From Gymnopilus junonius (taxonomy: Eukaryota; Basidiomycota; Agaricomycetes; Agaricales; Galerinaceae): a stretch of 64,000 bases of DNA. A program made the position numbers and the translations under genes. Shown here in pieces: positions 1 to 11,105 of the stretch. The stretch is from assembly GCA_015501075.1 (NCBI GenBank), contig JADNYJ010000093.1:1-64000 (forward strand), read 5' to 3'. The notes below the pieces were generated by a model. That model worked only from the letters and a program-made list of their open reading frames with translations, was not told the origin of the DNA and did no database searches. Position 1 is the first letter of the stretch. Each line of letters begins with the position of its first letter.

Positions 1-1185
1 AAGCATGATAAGCTCAGACATAAAGGTGTTTTTTCCATCCAATTCAGCCTTCTCGAACATTTCTGGTGGCCATTTCTGGAACAGGATGTAAAATGGTTTG
101 TTAAAACCTGCCATGAATGTCAAACTCGCCAACTTCGAAAGCTTCAGATTCCGCCAACTGTTCCTACACCACGGGGTCTATTCCGAAAAGCATATATTGA
201 CACGATGCTGATGCCAAAAGCAAAAGGCTACCGATATATTGTGCACGCACTGCTCTCTTACAGCATACCAGAGTGGTCTATGCTCCACAAGGAAAATGCT
301 ATCGCAATTGGTAAATTTATTTTAATGAGATCCTATGCATTGGGAGCAGTCGAAGAAATTGTCATGGATAACGCCCCTCAATACATTCAAGCAGTCGAAT
401 TTCTGGTCGAAAAATATCACATTCATTATATTCGCATTTCCCTACAACTCGAAGGCCCAAGGACCTATTGAACCGCGTCACTTTGATGTCTGGGAGTCCA
501 TCATAAAAGCTGCCGAGGGAGATGAATCCCGATGGCCTGATGTTGCTCCATCAGTATTCTGGGGAACGGGTAACCATTCACAAAGGAACCGGATATTCAC
601 CTTTCTATTTAGCACACAGAATTGAACCTCTCTTGTTTGATCTCGTGGAAGCTACTTACCTCGCTCCTCCACCAAATGACATTCTTTCAACTGAAGACCT
701 AATAGCCCAACATGCCATCATGCTCCAAAAATGACCTCAAGAGCTTGAACTTGTAAAAAGGAAAGTTATCTCAGCACGATGGGCAGCAGTCAAAGCAAAA
801 GAAAAACCACATTGCGCAAAAGGAAGTTCTGACTTTAAACCTGGAGCATTAGTCCTTGTTCGAAATTCCATGGTTGACAAGGATTTAGGAAGCAAGACTA
901 AGCCGCGCTACTTTGGTCCTATGTTGTTGTATGTAAAACCAAGGGCGGTTCCTTCATGCTCGCCGATCTAGATGGCTCCCTGTCCAAGCTATGCTATGCT
1001 GCCTTTCGACTTTTCCCCTATTTTCCACGGTTCATGCACTCTGTCCCGTTACACGCATTGTCAAACTATCGGAAGAAGAACTCAAGAATATGGAGGAGAA
1101 TGACAATGATGCTTATGAAACTGACTAAATCTGCAACGTTGCAGAGAAATTTTAAAAGTACCGGTATTTTTATTACATTCATCTC
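1..1185 (+). pseudogene. Ty3/Gypsy integrase fragment (left palindrome arm)
   Basis: This is the 3' part of pol, entering from the left window edge. Read across frames it shows the tail of the HHCC zinc-binding region (CHEC), the DDE core with YIDTM, VMDNAPQY and an E in the IERRHFDVWE-like block, and a C-terminal segment with KPGALVLVRNS-type residues (GALVLVRNSMVDKDLG). It is broken by several frameshifts and by an in-frame TGA at 732-734 that a CGA codon would explain. The same TGA is in the mirror copy (7028-7030), so it predates the duplication. Integrase would insert element cDNA into the host genome; this copy cannot encode it. Confidence 0.85.
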
Positions 1186-1260
1186 GCCTTTCGATTCAAC
1201 ACTTTAATTTCCTTCCAAATTTATTTTAAAACCATTTCTCTTTCTCTCCACCATTGTCCT

Positions 1261-2029
1261 CTACTGCCTCCCATGCAAGCGATATTCAAACTGCTGCTCC
1301 AGTCCCTCAATACGATTTCGGAGGTGCCCCACCTCTCCGCCAAGACGGCTCGGCTCCAAACCAGTTGCCACTCTACTCACCCTACCATCCTCATGGAGAA
1401 CCTCCTCAGCCAACTCCAGAATGCGAAGAGCCCTCACAAAAAGTTCATCCAGCTCTCCCTGGCCGATACCACCATCTGCTCAACTATACCCATCAACCGA
1501 TCCGAAAATTCAGTTCCAATATCCTCGATCTCAGTCATGCCCAAACAGAGAGTCTGAAGATAATGGAGGTATGGTTCCGCCTCGTCGATATCAACGTCAG
1601 ATTTCTGGAATGCACGGATGATGAAGGCCTCTTTCAGAATGTTGACAAAAGACACGTCAGTGATGATGTTGCCTCCGAGATCAAGCATTGCTCCTTCATT
1701 CAGACGGCTCTTTTGAGAGGTCTGAGCAGCCCTGGAAAAAGTGGATCAACACACTGTCTGGTAGTCCCGAGGGAGGCCATCCTAATGGCGATACTCCTCA
1801 CATCGGCCTTCTCCTGAACAAAAGATCTTCCGACAGCTTCGCGTATGTCGTCCAAAACTCGGTGATTGCGGAGCAGTATGGGAACAGCTTCTCCTCATCC
1901 AGGATTCTCCATGACATCATCATCAGTTTCGTTGTCACTCGGAATGTAGCTTGCCTGCTGTTGTGCTTCGGAGTCAGGTGGAGTGGGATACACAAGATCA
2001 GGAAGTATGCTATCCTGAATGGCCTGCAT
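1261..2029 (-). pseudogene. Antisense ORF of the Gypsy element, left-arm copy
   Basis: This is the mirror copy of the antisense coding region described at 5728-6497. It starts at the same ATG (complement of 2027-2029), has the same TGA after the acidic segment, and the same frame change before the MLDLGG segment. One further base is missing near 1460, which shortens the helical C-terminal part compared with the right-arm copy. No known family is recognised. Confidence 0.45.
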
Positions 2030-2102
2030 GGTAATGGTGAAGTTCGAAAATTTCGATGGTTGGACACTGATGGGGACGTCAGTTTTAAAAGTCCCTGGGA
2101 GA

Positions 2103-2741
2103 TGTGGAGTGTGCACTCCGACTATGCATGGAAAATCGGTATAGGCACAATCCGACAGTTGTTCCAGGTTCCGCCCGAAAAGACGCACGCCAACGCCAAG
2201 CACGATAAATGGACAACATCAGATGTACAAACTATACATCCGATTCTATTTTCGACGATTTAATTATCCGCTGGCGTCAGCAACGACTCAACGCTGCTGA
2301 TCCTTCCTAATTGGTACAAATATGGTTCCCCTTTCTTTTACTTTACCTCCCCTTCATGATGAGAATCTCATATTCAGCCCCTTTATTTGATCACCACTCA
2401 GTTTATTTGCTAATCACCAACTACTCAGCAGCTAAAATTTTCGTCACTAGATAAAAATTTCGGTAGAATATTTCTAGCTAGACAAGTATAAAAAAGAGGA
2501 ATGTAGTAGACAGAAAAATTCTCTAGTGAATATCACCCCCCGATTTCCACTCACACGCTCGAAACTGTAAATGTTCAGTCTCATTTTATTACAGATAATC
2601 TTATCATCATTACATAACTCAACCCATTTCATTCTACTTGAACAAATTCCTAGAACATGAGTGATGGAGTCCTCGTAGCTCTACAACCTCAGATCCCCCT
2701 AAAAACCCCTTTCCCAATCTGTACCAAATGGATCCATTTCA
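2103..2741 (+). repeat. LTR of the Gypsy element (left arm, 3' LTR)
   Basis: A 639 bp LTR beginning TGTGGAGTG and ending CATTTCA, preceded by a purine-rich tract (CCTGGGAGA) that fits a polypurine tract. It is the mirror image of the LTR at 5020-5654 and a third copy lies at 12653-13284. Ends follow the TG...CA rule. Confidence 0.85.
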
Positions 2742-3553
2742 GGAAGAAATTATACAAAAATGAGTTTCCAGTTTGTATCATAATCCACCCTCTCACAGCA
2801 TGTCTTGTACCCCTGATGAAGTTCATCGATATTGCCCAAGCCATTCTTCACCATGGGTTCCTTTCTGGGATTCAAAGCATTCGATGTCTGCAGAAGGTAC
2901 CTTTATCAACACGCGCTTCTAGTAGATTGAGTGAGATGCTCACTTTCTTCGGCATTGTATGCAAGGTGAGAAAGGGCGGTCAGCAGATGCAAAAGAAGAG
3001 GATGCAGCACACAGGGAAAAAGGAAGAGAAGCTATAGGTGGTTGATGGAGAGTAACCCACCTTTTTCAAGTGACCATTGAGTGATCGAGCATTAAATGTA
3101 GAACATGTACTGCTCATCTATTTAGAAAGGCCGTCAAGATGACAAGAGCATCTGTCACTGTGATTAATATCCAGCTGTAAAGTTAAGCCACCCAATTTGG
3201 GGCTCAACAACAGGGATGTCTGAGGAGCCATACTCAGAACATGTCGAGCCAAAACAACGGATGAGATGAGCACACACAGTGAAGATATTCATCCATACAA
3301 CTGAGTATATGTGCGTATATGACACTGAGATAGCTGGTGAGTCTTCGCATTAGCACCAAGGACCAAACAGCTGGGGAAGGACCAAGTGCAGTCCTGGTAG
3401 ATACCTGTATGTTGGTACTCAGGAGCTTGTGAATCTGGCTCCATTTCAGATAAGATCTGGACATGTCTATCAGCATGAAAGAGATCAAATGTTAGTGACT
3501 CACTTCATCATTCTTTTCCAGCTGGGGCGCAATCTTGAGGGTTGTCGAGCATA
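2742..3553. other. Unassigned palindrome flank between LTR and Tc1-like element
   Basis: About 0.8 kb outside the LTR, mirrored at 4201-5019. Short ORFs occur on both strands but none resembles a known protein and none is conserved in frame between the two arms. I see no recognisable gene here. Confidence 0.5.
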
Positions 3554-4200
3554 CAGTGGTGATCAAAAGTATTGCACACACCTAGATAAACATGTATCTC
3601 AGCAACCACTGGGCCATTTCATAAAATTTAAAAACCAGTTTGTAGCCTAGAATTTTCTTGAGTTCTGCCATATAAGAATTAGAAATTTCTAAAATCCTGT
3701 TTTGCAAGACAAAAAGTCCCAAAAAGTACATTTTCACCCTTCGGATTGAGCTATCCAAAAAATCTGAAAATATTTGAGGTAAAAGACCTTCTTAATGCGA
3801 ACAAATATCAATTTAAATCTCGAAATCGATAGGCAGGTTATCGAGAGCGTCGAGTAGAAAGTTAGCAATTTAACGTAATATTTGCACTTATTACCCTTAA
3901 TGGGTACTTTCTACTCGTGCTCTCGATAACCTGCCTATCGATTTTCGAGATTTAAATTGATTTGTTCGCAAAGAAGGTCTTTTACCTCAAATATTTTCAG
4001 ATTTTTGGATAGCTCAATCGAAGGGTGAAAATGTACTTTTGGGACTTTTTGTCTTGCAAAACAATTTTAGAAATTTCTAATTCTTATATGGCAGAACTCA
4101 AGAAAATATCCTAGGCTACAAAACTGGTTTTTAAATTTTATGAAATGCCCATTGCAGATACATGTTTATCAGGTGTGTGCAATACTTTTGATCACCACTG
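3554..4200. mobile_element. Tc1/mariner-like fold-back MITE at the palindrome centre
   Basis: A 647 bp segment flanked by TA on both sides (3552-3553 and 4201-4202). The ends read CAGTGGTGATCAAAAGTATT inward, which resembles the Tc1/mariner terminal style (CAGTG...CAAAAGTATTG). Its two halves are nearly perfect inverted repeats around the 43-nt spacer, so the whole element could fold into one hairpin. No transposase ORF is present. Whether it was already a fold-back MITE or became symmetrical through the larger duplication cannot be told from this copy alone. Confidence 0.7.
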
Positions 4201-5019
4201 TATGCTCGACAACCCTCAAGATTGCGCCCACCAGCTGGAAAAGAATGATGAAGTGAGTCACTAACATTCGATCTCTTTCCATGCTGATAGACATGTCCAG
4301 ATCTTATCTGAAATGGAGCCAGATTCACAAGCTCCTGAGTACCAACATACAGGTATCTACCAGGACTGCACTTGGTCCTTCCCAGGCTGTTTGGTCCTTG
4401 GTGCTAATGCGAAGACTCACCAGCTATCTCAGTGTCATATACGCACATATACTCAGTTGTATGGATGAATATCTTCACTGTGTGTGCTCATCTCATCCGT
4501 TGTTTTGGCTCGACATGTTCTGAGTATGGCTCCTCAGACATCCCTGTTGTTGAGCCCCAAATTGGGTGGCTTAACTTTACAGCTGGATATTAATCACAGT
4601 GACAGATGCTCTTGTCATCTTGATGGCCTTTCTAAATAGATGAGCAGTACATGTTCTACATTTAATGCTCGATCACTCAATGGTCACTTGAAAAAGGTGG
4701 GTTACTCTCCATCAACCACCTATAGCTTCTCTTCCTTCCTTTTCCCTGTGTGCTGCATCCTCTTCTTTTGCCATCTGCTGACCGCCCTTTCTCACCTTGC
4801 ATACAATGCCGAAGAAAGTGAGCATCTCACTCAATCTACTAGAAGCGCGTGTTGATAAAGGTACCTTCTGCAGACATCGAATGCTTTGAATCCCAGAAAG
4901 GAACCCATGGTGAAGAATGGCTTGGGCAATATCGATGAACTTCATCAGGGGTACAAGACATGCTGTGAGAGGGTGGATTATGATACAAACTGGAAACTCA
5001 TTTTTGTATAATTTCTTCC

Positions 5020-5654
5020 TGAAATGGATCCGTTTGGTACAGATTGGGAAAGGGGTTTTTAGGGGGATCTGAGGTTGTAGAGCTACGAGGACTCCGTCAC
5101 TCGTGTTCTAGGAATTTGTTCAAGTAGAATGAAATGGGTTGAGTTATGTAATGATGATAAGATTATCTGTAATAAAATGAGACTGAACGTTTACAGTTTC
5201 GAGCGTGTGAGTGGAAATCGGGGGTGATATTCACTAGAGAATTTTTCTGGCTACTACATTCCTCTTTTTTATACTTGTCTAGCTAGAAATATTCTACCGA
5301 AATTTTTATCTAGTGACGAAAATTTTAGCTGCTGAGTAGTTGGTGATTAGCAAATAAACTGAGTGGTGATCAAATAAAGGGCTGAATATGAGATTCTCAT
5401 CATGAAGGGGAGGTAAAGTAAAAGAAAGGGGCACCATATTTGTACCAATTAGGGAGGATCGCGGCGTTGAGTCGTTGCTGACGCCAGCGGATAATTAAAT
5501 CGTCGAAATAGAATCGGATGTATAGTTTGTACATCTGATGTTGTCCATTTATCGTGCTTGGCGTTGGCGTGCGTCTTTTCGGGCGGAACCTGGAACAACT
5601 GTCGGATTGTGCCTATACCGATTTTCCATGCATAGTCGGAGTGCACACTCCACA
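5020..5654 (-). repeat. 3' LTR of the Gypsy element
   Basis: A 635 bp LTR with TG...CA ends when read on either strand, closely matching the 5' LTR at 12653-13284 with small indels and substitutions. The boundary was set by where similarity to the other LTR stops: just before the purine tract on one side and at TGAAATGG on the other. Confidence 0.9.
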
Positions 5655-5670
5655 TCTCCCAGGGACTTTT
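5655..5670 (-). other. Polypurine tract next to the 3' LTR
   Basis: On the minus strand the bases immediately before the LTR read GTCCCTGGGAGA then TGTGG. A short purine run abutting the LTR start is where plus-strand DNA synthesis is primed in LTR elements. It is short and imperfect, so the call rests mainly on position. Confidence 0.5.
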
Positions 5671-5727
5671 AAAACTGACGTCCCCATCAGTGTCCAACCA
5701 TCGAAATTTTCGAACTTCACCATTACC

Positions 5728-6497
5728 ATGCAGGCCATTCAGGATAGCATACTTCCTGATCTTGTGTATCCCACTCCACCTGACTCCGAAGCACAACAGC
5801 AGGCAAGCTACATTCCGAGTGACAACGAAACTGATGATGATGTCATGGAGAATCCTGGATGAGGAGAAGCTGTTCCCATACTGCTCCGCAATCACCGAGT
5901 TTTGGACGACATACGCGAAGCTGTCGGAAGATCTTTTGTTCAGGAGAAGGCCGATGTGAGGAGTATCGCCATTAGGATGGCCTCCCTCGGGACTACCAGA
6001 CAGTGTGTTGATCCACTTTTTCCAGGGCTGCTCAGACCTCTCAAAAGAGCCGTCTGAATGAAGGAGGCATGCTTGATCTCGGAGGCAACATCATCACTGA
6101 CGTGTCTTTTGTCAACATTCTGAAAGAGGCCTTCATCATCCGTGCATTCCAGAAATCTGACGTTGATATCGACGAGGCGGAACCATACCTCCATTATCTT
6201 CAGACTCTCTGTTTGGGCATGACTGAGATCGAGGATATTGGAACTGAATTTTCGGATCGGTTGATGGGTATAGTTGAGCAGATGGTGGTATCGGCCAGGG
6301 GAGAGCTGGATGAACTTTTTGTGAGGGCTCTTCGCATTCTGGAGTTGGCTGAGGAGGTTCTCCATGAGGATGGTAGGGTGAGTAGAGTGGCAACTGGTTT
6401 GGAGCCGAGCCGTCTTGGCGGAGAGGTGGGGCACCTCCGAAATCGTATTGAGGGACTGGAGCAGCAGTTTGAATATCGCTTGCATGGGAGGCAGTAG
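5728..6497 (+). pseudogene. Antisense coding region inside the Gypsy element (between IN and 3' LTR)
   Basis: This lies on the strand opposite to gag-pol. From an ATG in good context (ccattaccATG) it reads MQAIQDSILPDLVYPTPPDS..., an acidic stretch (PSDNETDDDVMENPG), a TGA at 5860-5862 that a CGA would explain, then ~65 residues (NHRVLDDIREAVGRSFVQEK...) to a frame change near 6045, then 142 open residues to 6497. The last part is strongly helical and charged (NILKEAFIIRAFQKSD, ELDELFVRALRILELAEEVL), consistent with a coiled coil. No family is recognised. Sense-strand ORFs overlap it, but they are proline-rich and look less like folded protein. Antisense ORFs in this position are known from some plant Gypsy elements; a functional role here is inference. 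Confidence 0.5.
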
Positions 6498-6639
6498 AGG
6501 ACAATGGTGGAGAGAAAGAGAAATGGTTTTAAAATAAATTTGGAAGGAAATTAAAGTGTTGAATCGAAAGGCGAGATGAATGTAATAAAAAATACCGGTA
6601 CTTTTAAAATTTCTCTGCAACGTTGCAGATTTAGTCAGT

Positions 6640-7900
6640 TCATAAGCATCATTGTCATTCTCCTCCATATTCTTGAGTTCTTCTTCCGATAGTTTGACAA
6701 TGCGTGTAACGGGGACAGAGTGCATGAACCGTGGAAAATAGGGGAAAAGTCGAAGGCAGCATAGCATAGCTTGGACAGGGAGCCATCTAGATCGGCGAGC
6801 ATGAAGGAACCACCCTTGGTTTTACATACAACAACCATAGGACCAAAGTAGCACGGCTTAGTCTTGCTTCCTAAATCCTTGTCAACCATGGAATTTCGAA
6901 CAAGGACTAATGCTCCAGGTTTAAAGTCGAGAACTTCCTTTTGCGCAATGTGGTTCTTTTCTTTTGCTTTGACTGCTGCCCATCGTGCTGAGATAACTTT
7001 CCTTTTTACAAGTTCAAGCTCTTGAGGTCATTTTGGAGCATGATGGCATGTTGGGCTATTAGGTCTTCAGGTTGAAAGACTGTCATTTGGTGGAGAGCGA
7101 GGTAAGTAGCTTCCACGAGATCAAATGCAAGAGAGGTTCAATTCTGTGTGCTAAATAGAAAGGTGAATATCGGTTCCTTTGTGAATGGTTACCCGTTCCG
7201 CCCAGAATACTGATGGAGCAACATCAGGCCATCGGGATTCATCTCCCTCAGCAGCTTTTATGATGGACTCCCAGACATCAAAGTGACAGTGTTCAATAGG
7301 TCCTTGGGCCTTCGAGTTGTAGGGCAAATGCGAATATAATGAATGTGATATTTTCACCAGAAATTCGACTGCTTGATGTATTGAGGGGCGTTATCCATGA
7401 CAATTTCTTCGACCGCTCCCCAACGCATAGGATCTCATTAAAATAAATTTACCAATTGCGATAGCATTTTCCTTGTGGAGCATAGACCACTCCAGGTATG
7501 CTGTAAGAGAGCAGGTGCTGCACAATATATCGGTAGCCTTTTGCTTTTGGCATCAGCATCGTTCAATATATGCTTTTTGAATAGACCCGTGGTGTAGGAA
7601 CAGTTGGCGAATCTGAAGCTTTCGAAGTTGGTGAGTTTGACATTCATGGAGGTTTTAACAAACCATTTTACATCCTGTTCCAGAAATGGCCACCAGAAAG
7701 TTCGAGAAGGCTGAATAGATGGAAAAAACACCTTTATGTCTGAGCTTATCATGTGCTTGGACAATTAAAGCCAGACGCTTCTCAGGTGGGATGTAATTTG
7801 GATGGCCATTTCGATCCTTCTTCCACAGCTGACCGTAGCCACAAAAAAATCTGAAGCTTGGCGAATGAAACATGAGAAGGATAATCATTCATTTCCGGGG
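6640..7900 (-). pseudogene. Integrase region of the Gypsy element (right arm)
   Basis: This is the full-length integrase region, broken into several frames. In reading order it shows the N-terminal zinc-binding part (VQAHDKLRHKGVFS), the DDE core with the NSKAQGPIEHCHFDVWES block around 7260-7340, and a C-terminal chromatin/DNA-binding segment (MVDKDLGSKTKPCYFGPMVV). The conserved R before the catalytic-Glu block has changed and the CHEC motif is out of frame. An in-frame TGA sits at 7028-7030. It cannot make an active integrase. Confidence 0.85.
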
Positions 7901-8155
7901 TCGTACTGGATTTTGAGAAATAATTTGATTTGATTTATGAGTAGGTCGCGAGCCACTGCCTTTTCATGGAGGAATCTCAGAAGAATTGCTTGAAGTCATC
8001 AGGACAGTGAAAAGCGATGTAACGGTGTATTCTGCCCTATTTTTGGCTGCATCAAAATGGGCGGAACCCAATTTAAAAGTTGATAGCAAAGCAATTAGCT
8101 TTGTCAATCCACGAGTTATATCTTCTTTATTTGGTGAGTCCTTTTCTGAAGCAGG

Positions 8156-8605
8156 TCATCGAGAAAGCCCATCTGCAGCAGCATGATCCTTTCCTGGTAC
8201 GTGCCGAAGTGTAAAATTGAAAAGCAGGATTCCAGCAAGCCAGTGATTGGCAGCTGCATTTGGGACCATGTCCAGATTATTGATCATCCCTTTAATATAT
8301 TTCGCGTTGACTTCGACCACCAGATTTTTGATGCCAATGATATAGAGCTGTACATCCTTTAAAGCTCGAAATAGACCATACAGCTTGATTTTAGCCTGAG
8401 AGTACCACTGTTCATGCTCGTTCCATGTAATAGACCCAAAATGCGAAGGGTATCGCTTGTTATCCACTCCGAGCTGAGAGAGAATATATCCAACTGCCAT
8501 CCACGATGAGTCAACTGCTAGAATAACTTCGCTTTCAGAGTCATAGTCAATAGCCTTGATTGCCGGGCATGACGCCATGAGAACCTTGAGTTTTTCCATA
8601 GCCAT
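8156..8605 (-). pseudogene. RNase H domain of the Gypsy element, catalytic residues lost
   Basis: The 149-residue open segment matches the Ty3/Gypsy RNase H: first catalytic Asp in ILAVDSSWMAVGYILSQ, then QAKIKLYGLFRAL, then LVVEVNAKYIKGM, ending with LRHVPGKDHAAADGLSR. In the family the second and third acidic residues are Glu (KIELYGLFRAL) and Asp (VEVDAKYIKGM). Here they are Lys (codon 8384-8386) and Asn (codon 8306-8308). Both changes are CG to CA on the coding strand, so the domain is predicted inactive. RNase H would remove the RNA template during reverse transcription. Confidence 0.88.
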
Positions 8606-8611
8606 TAGTTG

Positions 8612-9454
8612 TCATTGTTCAAACTTGAAAGGCACATCTTTCCATGTCAGATCAACTAACAGTTTTGCATGCTTTGCATAGTCTTTTATGAATACGCGAA
8701 TAGTTCCCAGTGTCCCGAGAAAACCTCGGACCTCCATGAGAGATCCACAGACCAGCCAGTCGAGAATTTTCTGTACTCGAGATTCAAGTGGGACTCGACC
8801 ATCATAGGTGCAGCGGTTCCTGATGATAATTGCTGACTCTGTGCAAAGGCTTGATTTGGGGCCAGAGAAAGTTCCGCCAGCATGCTTGATACGTTGAATA
8901 ATCTGGTTTACATTGTTGAGGTGTTCCCACATGAAGCAGTGTATTCCTGAGTTTCCAGGAATAGTCTCGTACATGCCATCAGGAAGCTCGTACCATGAGA
9001 TAGGCCCTTTCACAGGCACATCGTCAATGAAAGGAATCATTATGTGAGGGATTTCGTCTTGCAAAAGAAAGGTCGTATCTCCGTGTTGAATTTGCATTGA
9101 ATTGGTATAGCCCATTGGAATTGAGGTAAGTCAAAATGTTCTGAGGGGTGTCTGAAAAGTGGTCAGGTCCCGAGATTTGACAGCCAGCACCCATTGATCG
9201 AATCCCACAAATAGATTGAACATCCCGTAACAGGCTCGACCACCAAAAGACTCGGCGTAGGGTTCGACGTGAGGTGGCATTCCGCTGTCCCTGATGGATA
9301 TCTGATTTAGGGGTTGCATATCATGGACTAGATGGATAGATTTGCCATCTTTCTTGGTTACAGCAAACCCAACGTGAATGGTAGGACGAGTTGACGGCTC
9401 ATAGACGCCCGATGCTATTTTTGCTTTGATGACATCGATGACTTGGTCAAACAT
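8612..9454 (-). pseudogene. Reverse transcriptase domain of the Gypsy element
   Basis: Two open segments in different frames make up the RT fingers and palm. 9131-9454 carries the VTKKDGKSIHLVHDMQPLN block and the motif-A region ACYGMFNLFVGFDQW. 8612-9115 carries the catalytic FIDDV (near 9020-9025) and the thumb/connection (LESRVQKILDW, EVRGFLGTLGTIRVFIKDYA). Motif A should read MFDLF; the catalytic Asp is Asn here (codon 9215-9217) through a CG to CA change. A frameshift separates the halves near 9120. It is not functional. Confidence 0.88.
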
Positions 9455-9508
9455 TCCACGGGATCAGAATATTCCATAGTACCCACGGTATGTGCTCAAT
9501 AGTGGGAA

Positions 9509-10844
9509 TTACCACTGGCTCGAAATAGTGGATGAAAACTTTCCTTTCTCTGTCTCATCCCATGCAAACCCTTGTTCTTGCACTCTGAGGATGTAGTGGA
9601 CGAGTTTTTCTTCTTCCGGCCAGAGGAATCCATCCTTATTGACTTTCATGCTTTGTTTTTCGATCTTCTGTGTACGTTTCCCAGGCTCAAATTTCGGCGG
9701 GTGCTCCGGCAACTCCGGCAACTCGGCTAGCGGATCCGAAGGAACTTTGCGTACTATTCTGAAGTCTTCGGGAAGTGTAGTGGCCACTGGCTTCACTCGG
9801 TTTTCGACCTTTTTATATGCTAGTACATCCCACGTCTTGTCTCGAAGGTATATTTCATACCCAGTTCCATCTGGTTTGTCCATGATGTCGACGTCGAGTA
9901 CCTGTTGCATGTTTTCTATAGAACCAAACAGGTACTGAGCCAGTTTGGGATGGATATCCCCTCGACACTCCTCCTCCTCGGTGTCTCGAGGTATGTATTC
10001 ATCATTTCCTTCATCGTCAAAAATGTTCTGATAGTCGTCCTCATCGTCTGAGACACTTTCTAACCCTGGCAGGTCGTCCTCGGCCATTACGCAATTTACT
10101 TGCAGTTCGTACATTTCGTCTTCATCATCGGATATGTCCCACAATTCCGGTAGGTCCTCGACTTCATTTTCATCACTGCCATCCATGTTTTCGACAGGCG
10201 CCGCGTCTACATATCTGACTCGAACAGTGGTCGACTGTTTTTCTCTAGTCGACGCTTTCTTTCCTTGGTAGGAACGATATGACAGTGCCATATTAGGGTC
10301 TTCAAGCATCAGGCAGATCGATCCATCTGAGGAGACCTTGAGGGATCCTTCGGTTAAGGCAAAGAACGGTAATCCTAAGAGCAGTTCATATGGTGCATCG
10401 TCGACCACCTGTACTTGTACATAAAACCAGTAACCTCCAATGTTATTGGTAGGTTATGGAGAAGACCCATTGTGTCAGTGGTCGACAGGTGGCCGTCTGC
10501 ATCTGCATGAGGTGGTCAGCTCGTACTGGTACACCAAGTTGTTCCCATTTATCCCTTCATAAAATTAATATCATTGATCCAGTGTCAACGAGCGCTTCGA
10601 CTATAAGTCCACCATTCGAGTTCACATCGATTGCACGCAGCTCCACTGAATGCTTAGCCATGACGAGGTTAGAGTCTGTTTCAGGCAAGGTACACCCATC
10701 TCTGTGGAGTTTGTTTTCTTGCTGACGATTTTGCCAATTTCCATTAGAAATTAGGTTGAGTCTATCAGACTGCTTTCCATCAGTGATACTTGCTTGGTCG
10801 AAATTAGTTCCTTCAATTGCTTGCAGACTCAGGAGAAATAGCAA
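9509..10844 (-). pseudogene. Protease and acidic linker of the Gypsy polyprotein
   Basis: The retropepsin active site DTGS is at the end of the segment 10557-10844 (VEALVDTGSMILIL, then stop). The partner strand LLLGLPFF opens the next segment (10408 downward) in another frame. Between protease and RT lies a long acidic linker with repeated DDED/EEEE runs and a proline/glutamate stretch (LPELPEHPPKFEPGKRTQK). Aspartic protease would cleave the polyprotein; the break between DTGS and the flap region disables it. Confidence 0.82.
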
Positions 10845-11105
10845 GCAATTCCTTTGCCATAAGCGTCACTGTGCTTTCCAGGCTTCTCTGGACTACAGCC
10901 TGATAACCTTTGGGTCTTCTATAGGTGTAATATTTATATTGGGGTACCTATGACTGCTTGAGGAGAGCTCGATAACTTGGCTTGGGGTGCCTTTGATATG
11001 GGAATCAAATTTGGTTTCGGTACTCATCCTTTCCACTGTTGGAAGGCTTCATCTGACTCGTCTTGCTGCGCGTATTTGGACCACTGGGTTTCGAACCCTG
11101 ACTGC

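Larger units (their letters stand above)
1..7767. repeat. ~7.7 kb palindrome with 43-nt spacer
   Basis: Positions 1-3862 read as the reverse complement of about 3906-7767, separated by a 43-nt unique spacer (3863-3905). The arms contain integrase, an antisense ORF, one LTR, about 0.8 kb of unassigned DNA and half of a Tc1-like element. They differ by scattered 1-2 nt indels plus some substitutions, so they are very similar but not identical. The left arm runs off the window, so its full length is unknown. It is either a real inverted duplication or a fold-back read or assembly artefact; indel-dominated differences favour caution. Confidence 0.9.

Noticed and set aside
1254..1817. Sense-strand ORF in the left arm (MSSTASHASDIQ...)
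   Set aside because: It joins two frames through an indel not present in the mirror arm. The antisense frame has more protein-like composition, though the sense frame cannot be fully excluded.
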